Shown here piece by piece: positions 54,792 through 64,000 of a stretch of DNA of 64,000 nt (position 1 is the stretch's first letter; each line of letters starts with the position of its first letter). The stretch covers positions 3,512,501-3,576,500 of the forward strand of contig NZ_PPFB01000001.1 of assembly GCF_002899455.1 (NCBI RefSeq), written 5' to 3'. The position numbers and the translations under genes are program-made. The notes beneath the pieces were generated by a model. It did no database searches and was not told where the DNA came from. It worked only from the letters and a program-made list of their open reading frames with translations. The DNA comes from Streptomyces sp. DH-12 (GTDB lineage Bacteria > Actinomycetota > Actinomycetes > Streptomycetales > Streptomycetaceae).

Positions 54792-55042
54792 CCCGTACGC
54801 ACGGACCCGGCGGCCCCCGGGACGTGGCGCGGAACCCACCCCGCCCGCCACGGCCGCCCCACCGGCCCGTGAGCGCCCCGCCCCCGCGGGGCAGACGTAC
54901 AGGGGGGACGGCGACCCCGTCCGGCGGTCGCCGCCCCGGACCGCCGGGGCCGGCGCCCGCCGCGGGTAGATTCGAGGCCGGGCCGGTGTGCCGTCCGCAA
55001 GGGCACCGACCGGCCGGACCGACGACAGCAGGAGTGATTCGT

Positions 55043-55402
55043 GTGGATCGTGTCGCGCTGCGCGGCCTGAGGGCCCGCGGGTACCACGGTGTGTTCCCGA
55101 AGGAGCGCGAGGAGGGCCAGACCTTCCTCGTGGACCTCGTCCTCGGCCTGGACACCCGCCCGGCCGCCGCCGACGACGACCTGACGAAGACCGTGCACTA
55201 CGGCATCGTGGCGGAGGAGGTGGTGGCCGTCGTCGAGGGCGAGCCCGTCAACCTCGTCGAGACCCTCGCCGAGCGCATCGCCCAGGTCTGCCTGAAGCAC
55301 GACGTCGTACGGGAGGTCGAGGTCTGCGTCCACAAGCCGGACGCGCCGATCACCGTGCCCTTCGACGACGTGACCGTCACCATCACCCGGAGCCGCGTAT
55401 GA
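55043..55402 (+). CDS. folB: Dihydroneopterin aldolase
   Basis: FolB splits 7,8-dihydroneopterin to 6-hydroxymethyl-dihydropterin. The 119-residue protein has LRGLRARGYHGVFPKEREEG (catalytic Glu) and VEVCVHKPDAPI, the usual end of FolB. The GTG at 55043 has GGAG at eight bases; a GTG at 55034 lies over the Shine-Dalgarno and is less likely. The 250 bases upstream after the NTF2-like gene hold no gene; a separate promoter may lie there. It overlaps folK by four bases. Confidence 0.94.
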   Translation: MDRVALRGLRARGYHGVFPKEREEGQTFLVDLVLGLDTRPAAADDDLTKTVHYGIVAEEVVAVVEGEPVNLVETLAERIAQVCLKHDVVREVEVCVHKPDAPITVPFDDVTVTITRSRV

Positions 55403-56010
55403 CCAGGCCGTCCACCAGGGGCCACACCGACCCGACCGTCCAGCCCGTCCCCGCCTCCGTGGTCGAGCAGGTGGACGCCGCCGACGCCACGCTGCAGAAC
55501 CCCCGACAGGCCGTGGTCTCCCTCGGCGCCAACCTGGGCAACCGCCTGGAGACCCTCCAGGGGGCCGTGGACGCCCTGGAGGACACCCCGGGCATCCGGG
55601 TCAAGGCGGTCTCCCCCGTGTACGAGACGGAGCCGTGGGGCGTCGAGCCCGGCAGCCAGCCGTCCTACTTCAACGCGGTCGCCGTGCTGAGGACCACCCT
55701 GCCGCCGTCCTCCCTGCTGGAGCGCGCCCAGGCGGTCGAGGAGGCCTTCCACCGCGTCCGGGACGAGCGCTGGGGCCCACGCACCCTGGACGTCGACATC
55801 GTCTCCTACGCCGACCTCCACTCCGACGACCCGCGGCTCACCCTCCCGCACCCGCGCGCCCACGAGCGCGCCTTCGTGCTCGCCCCCTGGCTCGACATCG
55901 AGCCCGCCGCGGAGCTCCCGGGACACGGCCCGGTGGCCGAACTGCTGGACGCGGTCACCCGGGAAGGCGTCACGCCGCGCGCCGACCTGGAACTCCGGCT
56001 GCCCGAGTAG
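55399..56010 (+). CDS. folK: 2-amino-4-hydroxy-6-hydroxymethyldihydropteridine pyrophosphokinase
   Basis: FolK transfers pyrophosphate from ATP to 6-hydroxymethyl-dihydropterin, just before FolP in the path. The 203-residue protein has a 40-residue N-terminal extension, then VVSLGANLGNRLETLQGAVD, and the signature RWGPRTLDVDIV with the two metal-binding Asp residues. The ATG overlaps the folB stop. Confidence 0.95.
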   Translation: MTRPSTRGHTDPTVQPVPASVVEQVDAADATLQNPRQAVVSLGANLGNRLETLQGAVDALEDTPGIRVKAVSPVYETEPWGVEPGSQPSYFNAVAVLRTTLPPSSLLERAQAVEEAFHRVRDERWGPRTLDVDIVSYADLHSDDPRLTLPHPRAHERAFVLAPWLDIEPAAELPGHGPVAELLDAVTREGVTPRADLELRLPE

Positions 56011-56066
56011 CCGTTAAGGTCGAGGACGGCCAGGGGCCACCGGCCCGGGGAACGCGAAGGGACACC

Positions 56067-56555
56067 GTGAAAGAGCTGCGCATCAGGGTGCTGGCCGGCG
56101 TCTTCGTCGTCGCCGGCGTCCTGTCCTGGGCCGGGGCCCGCCTGTGGAACGCGGTGGGGACCCTCCCGAGCGTGCCCGTGGCCGCGCCCGTCGTCCTCGC
56201 CCTGATCGCCGTGGTCCTGGCGGCCACCGCGCTCTCCCTGCGCGCCCGGCTCAAGGCCCAGCGCGAGCGCCGGCCCGACGCCAAGGGCGTCGACCCGCTG
56301 ATGGCGGCGCGTGCGGTGGTCTTCGGACAGTCCAGCGCGCTGGTGGCGTCCCTCGTCGCCGGCCTCTACGGCGGCACGTTCGTCGTGCTGCTGGGGTCCC
56401 TGGACGTCCCCGCCCGCCGCGACCAGGCCATCTACGCCGGGTTCTCCGTGGTGGCCGGCATCGCCGTCATAGCGGCGGCCATCTTCCTGGAGCGCGTCTG
56501 CCGGCTCCCGGACGACGAGGACGACGACACCCCGGGCACGGCCCCGGCGAGCTGA
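56067..56555 (+). CDS. DUF3180 membrane protein
   Basis: A 162-residue protein of the DUF3180 family, with four membrane segments in two hairpins (about 6-26, 34-54, 86-108 and 116-138) and a short acidic tail (DDEDDDTPG). It is found next to folK in many actinobacteria but has no assigned role. The GTG at 56067 has GAAGGGA upstream; 56 bases separate it from folK. Confidence 0.88.
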   Translation: MKELRIRVLAGVFVVAGVLSWAGARLWNAVGTLPSVPVAAPVVLALIAVVLAATALSLRARLKAQRERRPDAKGVDPLMAARAVVFGQSSALVASLVAGLYGGTFVVLLGSLDVPARRDQAIYAGFSVVAGIAVIAAAIFLERVCRLPDDEDDDTPGTAPAS

Positions 56556-56565
56556 AGCGCCGCAC

Positions 56566-56607
56566 GCGAAAGGGGGCACGGTCCGCCTGGACCGTGCCCC
56601 CTTTCGC
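56566..56607. terminator. Bidirectional terminator, DUF3180 gene / folE
   Basis: GCGAAAGGGGGCACGGTCC (56566-56584) pairs perfectly with GGACCGTGCCCCCTTTCGC (56589-56607) around GCCT: 19 base pairs between two convergent genes. Confidence 0.88.
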
Positions 56608-56618
56608 CGTCCGCGGGC

Positions 56619-57224
56619 TCAGCGCGCCATGATCAGGCTCATCGCCTCGTTACGGGTCGCCGCGTCCCGCAGCTGGCCCCGCACCGCCGAGGTGATCGTC
56701 TTGGCGCCGGGCTTGCGGATGCCCCGCATCGACATGCACATGTGCTCGCACTCCACGACCACGATGACGCCGCGCGGCTCCAGGATCTCCATCAGGGAGT
56801 CCGCGATCTGCGTGGTGAGTCGTTCCTGCACCTGCGGGCGCCGGGCGTAGACGTCCACGAGCCGGGCCAGCTTGGAGAGGCCGGTGATCTTCCCGCTGGT
56901 CGACGGGATGTACCCGACGTGCGCCACGCCCCGGAACGGCACCAGGTGGTGCTCACAGGTCGAGTACACCTCGATGTCCTTGACCAGCACCATCTCGTCG
57001 TGGCCGAGGTCGAAGGTCGTCGTCAGCACGTCCTCGGGCTTCTGCCACAGCCCCGCGAAGATCTCCCGGTACGCTCTCGCCACGCGCGCCGGCGTCTCCT
57101 GCAGGCCCTCACGGTCCGGATCCTCGCCCACCGCGATCAGCAGTTCGCGCACGGCGTTCCGCGCCCGCTCCTCGTCGAACTCACCGATGGGGGCTATGCC
57201 GTCCAGCGTCACGGGGTCGGTCAT
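56619..57224 (-). CDS. folE: GTP cyclohydrolase I
   Basis: FolE converts GTP to dihydroneopterin triphosphate, the entry step of folate synthesis. The 201-residue protein has the zinc ligands Cys and His in [12 protein letters not shown] and [12 protein letters not shown] and the motif [20 protein letters not shown]. The ATG at 57224 has GAGG at close distance. It is downstream of ftsH on the minus strand and faces the remaining folate genes tail-to-tail. Confidence 0.97.
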   Translation of the reverse strand: MTDPVTLDGIAPIGEFDEERARNAVRELLIAVGEDPDREGLQETPARVARAYREIFAGLWQKPEDVLTTTFDLGHDEMVLVKDIEVYSTCEHHLVPFRGVAHVGYIPSTSGKITGLSKLARLVDVYARRPQVQERLTTQIADSLMEILEPRGVIVVVECEHMCMSMRGIRKPGAKTITSAVRGQLRDAATRNEAMSLIMAR

Positions 57225-57364
57225 GGATGCCTCGTTCCTGTGCCTGCACGCGTGACGGGCACGCGTCTCGAACCGCGGGTTACGCAAAATGCCGCGCCCC
57301 CCAGGCTAGAACCAGGGGGACGCGGCATCCATTCCGGGCCCGCAGGGGCTCCGGGAGCCTCGGA

Positions 57365-59404
57365 TCAGCTCTCGGGGCGCTCCTCCGGGGTCCGCTCCGG
57401 CTGCGGAGCGGGGTCCGTCGTGGCGGTCTTCGCGGTGGAGATGGCCGGCGTGGCGCCGTTCGCCCCGTTCGTCAGGGCCAGCTCCTTGGGGGAGAGGACC
57501 GGCGGGCGGGTGGACGGCGTACGGCGCGAGGAACCGGTCCAGGCGGGCCTGGGCGGGCGCTTCACGATCGGCGCGAAGATCTCGGCGATCTCCTCCTTGC
57601 CCAGCGTCTCCTTCTCCAGGAGGGCCAGGACCAGGTTGTCGAGGACGTCGCGGTTCTCGACGAGGATCTCCCACGCCTCGTTGTGCGCGGTCTCGATGAG
57701 CTTCTTGACCTCTTCGTCGACCAGCGCGGCGACCTCTTCCGAGTAGTCGCGCTGGTGAGCCATCTCACGGCCGAGGAACGGCTCCGAGTTGTCGCCGCCG
57801 AACTTGATGGCGCCGAGCCGCTCGGTCATGCCGTACTGCGTGACCATCGCGCGGGCCAGGCCGGTGGCCTTCTCGATGTCGTTGGCGGCGCCGGTGGTCG
57901 GGTCGTGGAAGACCAGCTCCTCCGCCGCGCGGCCGCCCAGCATGTACGCCAGCTGGTCCAGCATCTCGTTGCGCGTGGTGGAGTACTTGTCCTCGTCCGG
58001 CAGGACCATGGTGTAGCCGAGGGCGCGGCCCCTCGACAGGATGGTGATCTTGTGGACCGGGTCGGAGTTCGGTGAGGCCGCCGCGACCAGGGCGTGTCCG
58101 CCCTCGTGGTACGCGGTGATCTTCTTCTCCTTGTCGGACATGATCCGGGTCCGCTTCTGCGGGCCCGCGACGACGCGGTCGATCGCCTCGTCGAGCATCT
58201 TGTTGTCGATCAGCTTCTGGTCGCTGCGCGCGGTGAGCAGCGCGGCCTCGTTCAGCACGTTGGCCAGGTCGGCGCCCGTCATGCCGGGGGTGCGGCGGGC
58301 GACGGCGCCGAGGTCGACGTCCGGGGCGACCGGCTTGCCCTTCTGGTGCACCTTGAGGATCTCGAGGCGGCCCTGCATGTCCGGGCGGTCCACCGCGATC
58401 TGGCGGTCGAAGCGGCCGGGACGCAGCAGCGCCGGGTCGAGGATGTCCGGGCGGTTGGTGGCGGCGATGAGGATCACGCCGCCCTTGACGTCGAACCCGT
58501 CCATCTCGACGAGCAGCTGGTTCAGCGTCTGCTCGCGCTCGTCGTGACCACCGCCGAGGCCGGCGCCGCGGTGGCGGCCGACCGCGTCGATCTCGTCGAC
58601 GAAGACGATCGCCGGGGCGTTCGCCTTGGCCTGCTCGAACAGGTCACGGACACGGGAGGCGCCGACACCGACGAACATCTCGACGAAGTCGGAGCCGGAG
58701 ATCGAGTAGAACGGGACGCCCGCCTCGCCCGCGACGGCGCGCGCGAGCAGGGTCTTGCCGGTTCCGGGCGGGCCGTAGAGCAGCACGCCCTTGGGGATCT
58801 TGGCGCCCACGGCCTGGAACTTCGCCGGCTCCTGCAGGAACTCCTTGATCTCGTGGAGCTCCTCGACGGCCTCCTCGGAGCCCGCGACGTCGGCGAACGT
58901 CGTCTTCGGGGTGTCCTTGGTGATGAGCTTCGCCTTGGACTTCCCGAAATTCATGACGCGGGAGCCGCCGCCCTGCATCTGGTTCATCAGGAACAGGAAG
59001 ACGACCACGATGAGGACGAAGGGGAGCAGGGACAGCAGAATGCTCACGAAGGGGTTCTGCTTCGACGGCGAGACCGTGTAGCCGTCAGGGATCTGCTCGT
59101 TCTGGAATTTGTCCTGCAGCGTGCTGGCGATGGTGACGCCCTGGTCGCCGATGTAGCTCGCCTGGATCTTCGAGCTGCCCTCGACCTCCTGGCCGTCCTT
59201 GAGCTGGACCTTGATGGTCTGCTCGTCGCCGGTGGTCAGCTTGGCCGACTCGACCTTGTTCTCATTGATCGCCTGGACGACCTGGCCCGTGTCCACCGTC
59301 TTGTAGCCGCCGGACGAGCCGACGACCTGCATCAACACGACCACGGCAAGGACGGCCAGCACGATCCACATGACCGGCCCACGGAAGTATCGCTTCACGT
59401 CCAT
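57365..59404 (-). CDS. ftsH: Membrane-bound ATP-dependent zinc protease FtsH
   Basis: FtsH degrades membrane and some soluble proteins. The 679-residue protein has membrane segments at about 11-29 and 112-133 with an outer loop between, Walker A GPPGTGKT near residue 211, Walker B IVFVDEID, the SRH region and the zinc site HEGGH starting at His433. The C-terminus is a Pro/Thr-rich tail. The start at [10 protein letters not shown] (59404) follows family homology, but lacks a well-placed Shine-Dalgarno; an in-frame ATG at 59440 would add 12 residues. Confidence 0.95.
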   Translation of the reverse strand: MDVKRYFRGPVMWIVLAVLAVVVLMQVVGSSGGYKTVDTGQVVQAINENKVESAKLTTGDEQTIKVQLKDGQEVEGSSKIQASYIGDQGVTIASTLQDKFQNEQIPDGYTVSPSKQNPFVSILLSLLPFVLIVVVFLFLMNQMQGGGSRVMNFGKSKAKLITKDTPKTTFADVAGSEEAVEELHEIKEFLQEPAKFQAVGAKIPKGVLLYGPPGTGKTLLARAVAGEAGVPFYSISGSDFVEMFVGVGASRVRDLFEQAKANAPAIVFVDEIDAVGRHRGAGLGGGHDEREQTLNQLLVEMDGFDVKGGVILIAATNRPDILDPALLRPGRFDRQIAVDRPDMQGRLEILKVHQKGKPVAPDVDLGAVARRTPGMTGADLANVLNEAALLTARSDQKLIDNKMLDEAIDRVVAGPQKRTRIMSDKEKKITAYHEGGHALVAAASPNSDPVHKITILSRGRALGYTMVLPDEDKYSTTRNEMLDQLAYMLGGRAAEELVFHDPTTGAANDIEKATGLARAMVTQYGMTERLGAIKFGGDNSEPFLGREMAHQRDYSEEVAALVDEEVKKLIETAHNEAWEILVENRDVLDNLVLALLEKETLGKEEIAEIFAPIVKRPPRPAWTGSSRRTPSTRPPVLSPKELALTNGANGATPAISTAKTATTDPAPQPERTPEERPES

Positions 59405-59592
59405 CCATACGGAGCGGTGCCGCCCCGTCCCTCCTGCCATAGTGAGTTTGATAAAGGCTGTTCTTCGGACGGTACCCCAGCATCGGCCCCCGACGCTGCG
59501 AGGGACGGCCGGCAATGGCGTCCACGCATGCTCCAACGCCACGGAGCCCGCCGGGGTTCCCGATCATGTACGGCGGCCGGGCCGCCCTACGT

Positions 59593-60153
59593 TCACCCGC
59601 CGTAGACGTGGGGCGCGAGCGTCCCGACGAACGGCAGGTTGCGGTACTTCTCCGCGTAGTCCAGGCCGTAGCCGACGACGAACTCGTTGGGGATGTCGAA
59701 ACCGACCCATTCGACGTCGATGGCGACCTTGGCGGCCTCGGGCTTGCGCAGCAACGTGCACACCTTGAGGGAGGCGGGCTCGCGCGAGCCGAGGTTGGAG
59801 ATCAGCCAGGACAGGGTCAGTCCGGAGTCGATGATGTCCTCGACGATCAGGACGTGCCGGCCCTTGATGTCGGTGTCGAGGTCCTTGAGGATCCGCACCA
59901 CGCCGGAGGACTGCGTGCCCGCCCCGTACGAGGACACGGCCATCCAGTCCATCGTGACGGGGGTGGACAGCGCCCGGGCGAGGTCGGCCATCACCATCAC
60001 CGCGCCCTTCAGCACGCCGACGATCAGGAGATCCTTGCCCGCGTACTCCGCGTCGATCTTCGCCGCGAGCTCCACCAGCTTGGCGTCGATCTCTTCCTTG
60101 GTGATGAGCACCTTCTCGAGGTCGGCACCCATGTCTTTCGCGTCCACCCGCAT
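59593..60153 (-). CDS. hpt: Hypoxanthine phosphoribosyltransferase
   Basis: Hpt salvages hypoxanthine and guanine with PRPP. The 186-residue protein has the PRPP loop [17 protein letters not shown] and the [17 protein letters not shown] and [11 protein letters not shown] motifs. It sits between tilS and ftsH, an order conserved even in Bacillus. The ATG at 60153 gives [15 protein letters not shown]. Confidence 0.96.
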   Translation of the reverse strand: MRVDAKDMGADLEKVLITKEEIDAKLVELAAKIDAEYAGKDLLIVGVLKGAVMVMADLARALSTPVTMDWMAVSSYGAGTQSSGVVRILKDLDTDIKGRHVLIVEDIIDSGLTLSWLISNLGSREPASLKVCTLLRKPEAAKVAIDVEWVGFDIPNEFVVGYGLDYAEKYRNLPFVGTLAPHVYGG

Positions 60154-60221
60154 CACTTTCGGTCGTCCCACCGGCCGGTCCGGTCCGCCCCGCGACTCGT
60201 ACGGGTCGGTGGGGTCCGGAA

Positions 60222-61301
60222 TCAGCCCTGCCGAATCACCAGTCTGCCACCCTGCCGGCGGGCGACGACCCGGCCGGGGAGATTGATGGCCCCCTGACCG
60301 CGCCAGCCGGTGATCAGCCGGTCGACCTCCTCGATGTGGCGGGCGAACAGCGACCCGGCCGGGGCGCCGGCCTCGATGGCGGCCCGGCGCAGCACCCGGC
60401 GGCGCACGGCGGGCGGCAGGTCGTGCAGGGCGGCGCACTCCAGGCGGCCGTCGGCGTCGCGGACGCCGGCCGCGGCCTTCCCGGCCCAGGCGTCGAGGGC
60501 GTCGGCGTCGTCACGGGAGAGCTGGGCCGTACGGGCGAGGGCCTCGACGACGCCCTTGCCGAGGGCCTTCTCCAGGGCGGGCAGGCCCTCGTGGCGCAGC
60601 CGGGAGCGGGTGTAGGCGGGGTCGGCGTTGTGCGGGTCGTCCCAGACGGGCAGGGACTGGACCATGCAGGCCGTGCGGGCGGTCTGCCGGTCGAGCTGGA
60701 GGAAGGGGCGCCGGTAACGGCCGTCGGCCCCCGAGACCGCGGCCATGCCGGACAGGGAGCGGATGCCGGAGCCGCGGGCGAGGCCCAGCAGCACGGTCTC
60801 GGCCTGGTCGTCACGGGTGTGGCCGAGCAGGACGGCGGCGGCGCGATGGCGCTCGGCGGCGGCGTCGAGAGCGGCGTAGCGGGCGTCCCGGGCGGCGGCC
60901 TCGGGGCCGCCCGTCCCTCCTCCCCCGCCACCCCGGTAGGAGGCGCTGTGCGCCACCCGCGTCTCGCGGCCGACGGTGACGGCGACCGACTCGACGGGGT
61001 CCAGACCGAGGTCGCGCAGCCGGGCGGCGACCTCGGCGGCGCGCAGGTCGGAGCCCGCCTGGAGGCCGTGGTCGACGGTGACGCCGCCGGCGCGCAGGCC
61101 GGCGCGGGGGGCTTCGAAGGCGAGGGCGGAGGCGAGCGCCATGGAGTCGGCGCCGCCGGAGCAGGCCACGAGCACGAGCGGGGAGGAGGACCGCTCGTCG
61201 GGCGTGAGGCGGCCGGGCGTCCGGCCGTGTTCGGCGAGGATGTCGTTCAGGACGCGGCGGACCGCCAGGCGTATCGCCGCGACCGCAGGATGGGGACCCA
61301 T
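60222..61301 (-). CDS. tilS: tRNA(Ile)-lysidine synthase
   Basis: TilS makes lysidine at position 34 of the tRNA-Ile with CAU anticodon, changing its codon from AUG to AUA. The 359-residue protein has the PP-loop SGGADS (48-53), [20 protein letters not shown] and [19 protein letters not shown] Gly-rich insertion ([10 protein letters not shown]) lies before RYAALDAAA. The C-terminal substrate domain is short, like other actinobacterial TilS. It is followed by hpt after 68 bases. Confidence 0.94.
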   Translation of the reverse strand: MGPHPAVAAIRLAVRRVLNDILAEHGRTPGRLTPDERSSSPLVLVACSGGADSMALASALAFEAPRAGLRAGGVTVDHGLQAGSDLRAAEVAARLRDLGLDPVESVAVTVGRETRVAHSASYRGGGGGGTGGPEAAARDARYAALDAAAERHRAAAVLLGHTRDDQAETVLLGLARGSGIRSLSGMAAVSGADGRYRRPFLQLDRQTARTACMVQSLPVWDDPHNADPAYTRSRLRHEGLPALEKALGKGVVEALARTAQLSRDDADALDAWAGKAAAGVRDADGRLECAALHDLPPAVRRRVLRRAAIEAGAPAGSLFARHIEEVDRLITGWRGQGAINLPGRVVARRQGGRLVIRQG

Positions 61302-61496
61302 GTCCGGTTCCCTTCGATGATGTTCCGGGGGGGGTTGAGCCCGAGGGACGGTCACGCAGAGTGTGTAGATGGTGACAGAACCGGGCCGTTCCCCGAGCAT
61401 CGCACGCCTGCCGGGGACTCACGGTCCCTCGGACGGGTGATTGGCGGGGCGTCCGTCTGCCGTCGCCGGACGTCCTGTGCGACGGGGGCGCGGTGG

Positions 61497-62630
61497 TCAC
61501 GCCTCCGGTTTGCGGTGCACCCGGGTGATCCAGTCCGCCGGTTTGCCGATCTCCGCCTTGGTGGGGAGCGTGTTGGGCGAGGTCCACACCCGGTTGAAGC
61601 CCTCCATGCCGACCTCGTCCACGACCGCGCGGACGAAGCGCTCGCCGTCGCGGTACTGGCGGAGCTTGGCGTCCAGGCCGAGCAGCTTGCGCAGCGCCAT
61701 GTCCAGCCGGGAGGCGCCCTGGGCGCGGCGCTGCTGGAACTTCTCGCGGATCTCGGCGACGCTCGGCACGACCTCGGGCCCCACGCCGTCCATGACGTAG
61801 TCGGCGTGGCCCTCCAGCAGCGACATCACGGCGGTGAGCCGGCCGAGGATCTCGCGCTGGGCGGGGGTCTGCACGATCTCCACGAGGGAGCGCCCGTCGT
61901 CGCCCTCCTCGCCCTCGGGACGCCCGCCGACCAGTGACTGCGCGGCCTCGCGCACCCGCTCCAGCACGGTCATGGGGTCGACGTCGGTCTCGCTCAGGAA
62001 CGCCTGGATCTCGCCCTCCAGGTGGTCCCGCAGCCAGGGCACGGCGGTGAACTGGGTGCGGTGGGTCTCCTCGTGGAGCGTCACCCACAGGCGGAAGTCG
62101 TGCGGCTCCACGTCGAGTTCGCGCTCGACGTGGACGATGTTGGGGGCGACGAGGAGCAGCCGTCCGCCGCCGCCCGCGCCGGCCGGGAGGTCCCGGGTCG
62201 CGGGGGCGAAGGTCTCGTACTGGCCGAGGACGCGGGAGGCGAGGAAGGACAGCAGCACGCCCAGCTCCACGCCGGTGACCTTGCCGCCGACCGCGCCCAT
62301 GACCAGGGTGCCGGGGCTCGTGCCGCGCCGTTCCTGCATCTTGTCGAGCAGGGGTTTGAGCAGTTCGCGGAAGCCGGCGACGTTGGCCCTCACCCAGCCG
62401 GGGCGGTCCACCACGAGGAGGGGCGTGTCATGGGTCTCGGGCGTGCCGAGACCGGTGAAACCGCGGACGTGTTCCTCCGCGGACCGCGCGTGGCGGCGGA
62501 GCTCCGCGACGACGGCACGGGCCTCGTCCCGGCTCACGTCTGGGCCCGGCCGCATGAGCCTGGTCGCGGTCGCGACCGCGAGGTTCCAGTCGACCATGCC
62601 GGATGAGGCGGCGCCACCGATGCTCGTCAT
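61497..62630 (-). CDS. Zinc-dependent metalloprotease-like protein (DUF2342)
   Basis: The 377-residue protein is of the DUF2342 type, sometimes called coenzyme F420 biosynthesis-associated. The zincin motif HEETH (186-190, in LWVTLHEETHRTQF) and the later EGHADYVMDGVG supply metal ligands. No signal peptide is present, so it acts in the cytoplasm. Its substrate is unknown; the link to F420 in its name is by gene neighbourhood elsewhere. It lies between dacB and tilS, an order usual in Streptomyces. Confidence 0.9.
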   Translation of the reverse strand: MTSIGGAASSGMVDWNLAVATATRLMRPGPDVSRDEARAVVAELRRHARSAEEHVRGFTGLGTPETHDTPLLVVDRPGWVRANVAGFRELLKPLLDKMQERRGTSPGTLVMGAVGGKVTGVELGVLLSFLASRVLGQYETFAPATRDLPAGAGGGGRLLLVAPNIVHVERELDVEPHDFRLWVTLHEETHRTQFTAVPWLRDHLEGEIQAFLSETDVDPMTVLERVREAAQSLVGGRPEGEEGDDGRSLVEIVQTPAQREILGRLTAVMSLLEGHADYVMDGVGPEVVPSVAEIREKFQQRRAQGASRLDMALRKLLGLDAKLRQYRDGERFVRAVVDEVGMEGFNRVWTSPNTLPTKAEIGKPADWITRVHRKPEA

Positions 62631-62689
62631 GTGTCAACGGTACGTGAGGGGTGGGGAAACGGGCAGATCCTCACAGCCCGCGGCTGTGC

Positions 62690-62732
62690 GACGCCCCTCC
62701 GGGGGCGCGGGAACTGCGCGGACAGGGGCGTC
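62690..62732. repeat. Second copy of the Streptomyces intergenic repeat
   Basis: ACGCCCCTCCGGGGGCGCGG followed by GAACTGCGCGGACAGGGGCGT resembles the element at 19230-19260. Its ends also pair (GACGCCCCT with AGGGGCGTC), enclosing the inner stem. It lies between dacB and the metalloprotease gene and probably terminates dacB. Confidence 0.65.
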
Positions 62733-62773
62733 GTTGTCCCGCGTCCCCGGGAAGCACGGTCTCCGCACGCGCC

Positions 62774-64000
62774 CTAGGGAGCGCGGCAGCCGCACGTCGC
62801 CAAAGCCGACGCGGCCTTGTCCAAGGCCGTCTGGGCCGCGTCCGGGCCCGTCGTGTCGTTGGCGAGGAAGGCGAAGGCCAGAAGGCGGCCGTCGCGGTCG
62901 ACGACCGTGCCGGCCAGGGTGTTGACACCGGTGAGAGTGCCGGTCTTGGCGCGGACGACGCCGGACGCCCCCTCGGCGTAACGGCCGGAGAGGGTGCCGG
63001 TGAAGCCGGCGACGGGCAGGCCGGTGAGGGCGGGGCGGAGCTCCGGGTGGGCGGGGTCGCCGGCCTTGACGAGGAGGGCGGTGAGCAGGTCGGCGGTGAG
63101 CCGGCCGTCGCGGTCGAGGCCGCTGCCGTCCTTGATCCGGACGCCCTTCACGGGGAGCCTCAGCTGCTCGAGACGGGCGGTGACCGCCGCCCCCGCGCCG
63201 GCGAAGTCGGCCGGCTTGCCGGTGGCCAGGGCGGTGTGCCGGGCGAGCGCCTCGGCGAGGTCGTTGTCGCTGTGGGTCAGCATGCGCTCGACGAGCGAGG
63301 CGAGCGGCGGCGAGGAGACCACCCCGAGGGTGGCGGCGCGCGTGGTGGACTTCGACGGGCCGGGCGGCGTGGCCGTGATCCCGTGCTCCTTCAGCAGGTC
63401 GCCGAACCGGCGGGCGGCGTCGGCCGCGGGGTCGGCGACGCGCGGGGCGGGCCCGCTGGTGGAGTCGTCGGCGCGGCCCGCGTCGGCCATCAGCGGGGTG
63501 ACGGCGGCGAGGTTGGGGTTGACCCCGATCGGGTGGGCCGTGCCGCCCTTGTAGAGGGTCGTGTCGTACGACAGCGTCACCTTGCGCACGCCCCGCTTGC
63601 CGAGGGCCGCCGCGGTGCGCGCGGCCAGGTCGCGCAGGCTCGCGGACCCCTTGGCGTTCTCGCGGGCGGTGAGCGTGGGGTCGCCGCCGCCGACCAGGAC
63701 GACCTCCTTCGTGTCGGGTTCGTAGACGGTGCGGGTGGTGAGGCGGTGGTCGGGGCCCAGGGCGGACAGCGCGGCGACCGCGGTGGCGATCTTCGTGGTG
63801 GAGGCGGGGGTGAGCGCGTCCCCGGGGTCCGCGCCGTAGAGGCGGCGGCCGGTGGCGGCGTCGGCCACGGCGACGGAGCGGCGGCCCAGCGCCGGGTCCT
63901 TCAGCAGCGGGTCGAGGACGGCGGCGAGCGCCTTGCGGGTGGGCGCGGACCGCACGGCGGTGGCGGTGCCGCCGAGGCCGGTGAGCACGGACGGGGCGGG
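62774..64000 (-). CDS. dacB: D-alanyl-D-alanine carboxypeptidase (PBP4 type), 5' end cut
   Basis: This is an S13-family penicillin-binding protein that trims or cross-cuts peptidoglycan stem peptides outside the membrane. Active-site motifs are visible: SxxK in TPASTTKIATAV, SDN in MLTHSDNDLAEA and KTG in VRAKTGTLTG. At least 404 residues are present; the N-terminus with its signal peptide lies beyond the right edge, so the true start is not seen. Two Cys stand near the end (TCGCRAP). Confidence 0.94.
   Translation of the reverse strand, partial: PAPSVLTGLGGTATAVRSAPTRKALAAVLDPLLKDPALGRRSVAVADAATGRRLYGADPGDALTPASTTKIATAVAALSALGPDHRLTTRTVYEPDTKEVVLVGGGDPTLTARENAKGSASLRDLAARTAAALGKRGVRKVTLSYDTTLYKGGTAHPIGVNPNLAAVTPLMADAGRADDSTSGPAPRVADPAADAARRFGDLLKEHGITATPPGPSKSTTRAATLGVVSSPPLASLVERMLTHSDNDLAEALARHTALATGKPADFAGAGAAVTARLEQLRLPVKGVRIKDGSGLDRDGRLTADLLTALLVKAGDPAHPELRPALTGLPVAGFTGTLSGRYAEGASGVVRAKTGTLTGVNTLAGTVVDRDGRLLAFAFLANDTTGPDAAQTALDKAASALATCGCRAP

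Overview
The window is about 64 kb of very GC-rich, tightly packed actinobacterial chromosome. Gene content, codon bias and the many start codons placed 6-8 bases after a TANNNT hexamer (leaderless mRNAs) all point to Streptomyces. I recognise the sigE-cseABC envelope-stress operon, lsr2, disA, and the ClpC, FtsH and folate gene order of that genus. I see no insertion sequence, prophage, CRISPR array or biosynthetic cluster; this is core chromosome.

Left edge (1-2.1 kb): the 5' end of a 16S rRNA gene runs leftwards from a leader with several promoter-like hexamers. Divergent to it is a tryptophanyl-tRNA synthetase gene preceded by a 13-codon leader peptide with tandem Trp codons and a complete attenuator. 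2.1-16.3 kb: proC, an ABC-2 exporter, a methyltransferase, an AfsK-like Ser/Thr kinase with a PQQ-type propeller, ilvD, a sugar-isomerase/TetR pair, an exopolyphosphatase-type gene, a Cys-rich conserved protein, and a membrane protein that fuses sigma-like, zinc-finger and BACON modules. 16.6-24.3 kb: radA and disA (DNA integrity, c-di-AMP), a PAP2 phosphatase, a two-component system whose kinase ends in an extra membrane segment plus outer domain, and mutY.

24.6-30.1 kb: sigE-cseA-cseB-cseC, an M23 cell-wall peptidase and a secreted HAD acid phosphatase. 30.1-36.2 kb: clpC, an SCO3374-like gene, lsr2, an actinobacterial N-acetylglutamate synthase, a BlaI-type regulator and a 56-residue membrane protein. 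36.4-42.0 kb: a cofactor operon (DUF2520 protein, panC, nadB, nadC, coaX) joining NAD and CoA synthesis. 42.1-51.5 kb: a frameshifted threonine-aldolase-type gene, an ArsR-type regulator, a HK-RR-TmrB-like cluster, a MidA-like methyltransferase, an orphan NuoD and a pair of bacterial-PH membrane proteins. 51.5-64 kb: a coiled-coil membrane protein, the folate genes folP-(NTF2-like)-folB-folK-DUF3180, and the opposing run dacB, metalloprotease, tilS, hpt, ftsH, folE. folE completes the folate set.

The most informative regulatory features are the trpS attenuator, a strong hairpin just after sigE inside cseA (a candidate for partial termination), operator-like palindromes at the ABC exporter and lsr2, and paired CGC-N5-GCG sites upstream of clpC. 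The most unusual proteins are the sigma/zinc-finger/BACON fusion, the histidine kinase with a C-terminal outer domain, and the orphan NuoD, in which a Val appears to replace the quinone-binding Tyr.
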